Below are positions 63,918 through 64,000 of a stretch of DNA of 64,000 bases, piece after piece. The position numbers were made by a program, and so were the translations under genes. The stretch is from an uncultured Tateyamaria sp. (GTDB taxonomy: Bacteria > Pseudomonadota > Alphaproteobacteria > Rhodobacterales > Rhodobacteraceae): assembly GCA_905480645.1 (NCBI GenBank), contig CAJQRC010000024.1, positions 1 to 64,000 of the forward strand, in the 5' to 3' direction. Under the pieces are notes generated by a model. The model made no database searches. It was not told the DNA's origin and saw only the letters and a program-made list of their open reading frames with translations. Each line of letters opens with the position of its first letter. Position 1 is the first letter of the stretch.

Positions 63918-64000
63918 TTGCTACAGATTTTGACAAGGTACGCTTCAAATCACAACTCCCAGAGAAAGTTTAGGAAGAATAAACGGCCTGTCGAGAGTAG

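Overview
The window is an AT-rich alphaproteobacterial chromosome segment. Gene content and order look like the Rhodobacterales/Roseobacter clade. Most of it is densely packed housekeeping DNA: xerD-hyp-aroK-aroB; ssb; miaA; the pyrH-frr-uppS-cdsA-dxr-rseP-bamA-skp-fabZ-lpxA-lpxI-lpxB envelope cluster; tyrS/anmK; eno; fur-family; DEAD helicase; selO; mazG; speB; prfA-prmC-DUF4167; a rsmA-pdxA-surA-lptD-lptG-lptF run; pepA-holC; an ABC-F gene; ndk. The left edge has an fMet tRNA followed by a decayed IS3-family element. The right edge (about 60.3-63.9 kb) is an accessory-looking block of small uncharacterised genes. I found no CRISPR array, no obvious defence system and no biosynthetic cluster. 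The observations most worth follow-up are: (i) a two-copy, ~105-bp dispersed repeat with inverted GAGACCTCA...TGAGGTCTC ends; (ii) a likely ATT (non-canonical) start codon for uppS with a well-placed Shine-Dalgarno; (iii) a coupled two-gene micro-operon with its own terminator at 60.42-60.82 kb, one gene of which is absent from the ORF track; (iv) an HrgC-like membrane protein split at a T7 slippery run; (v) several decaying genes (metallophosphoesterase, second agmatinase, IS3 transposase); (vi) a voltage-gated channel with a C-terminal zinc ribbon; (vii) short palindromes and tandem repeats in probable promoter regions. All calls come from reading the sequence and translations; no searches were run.
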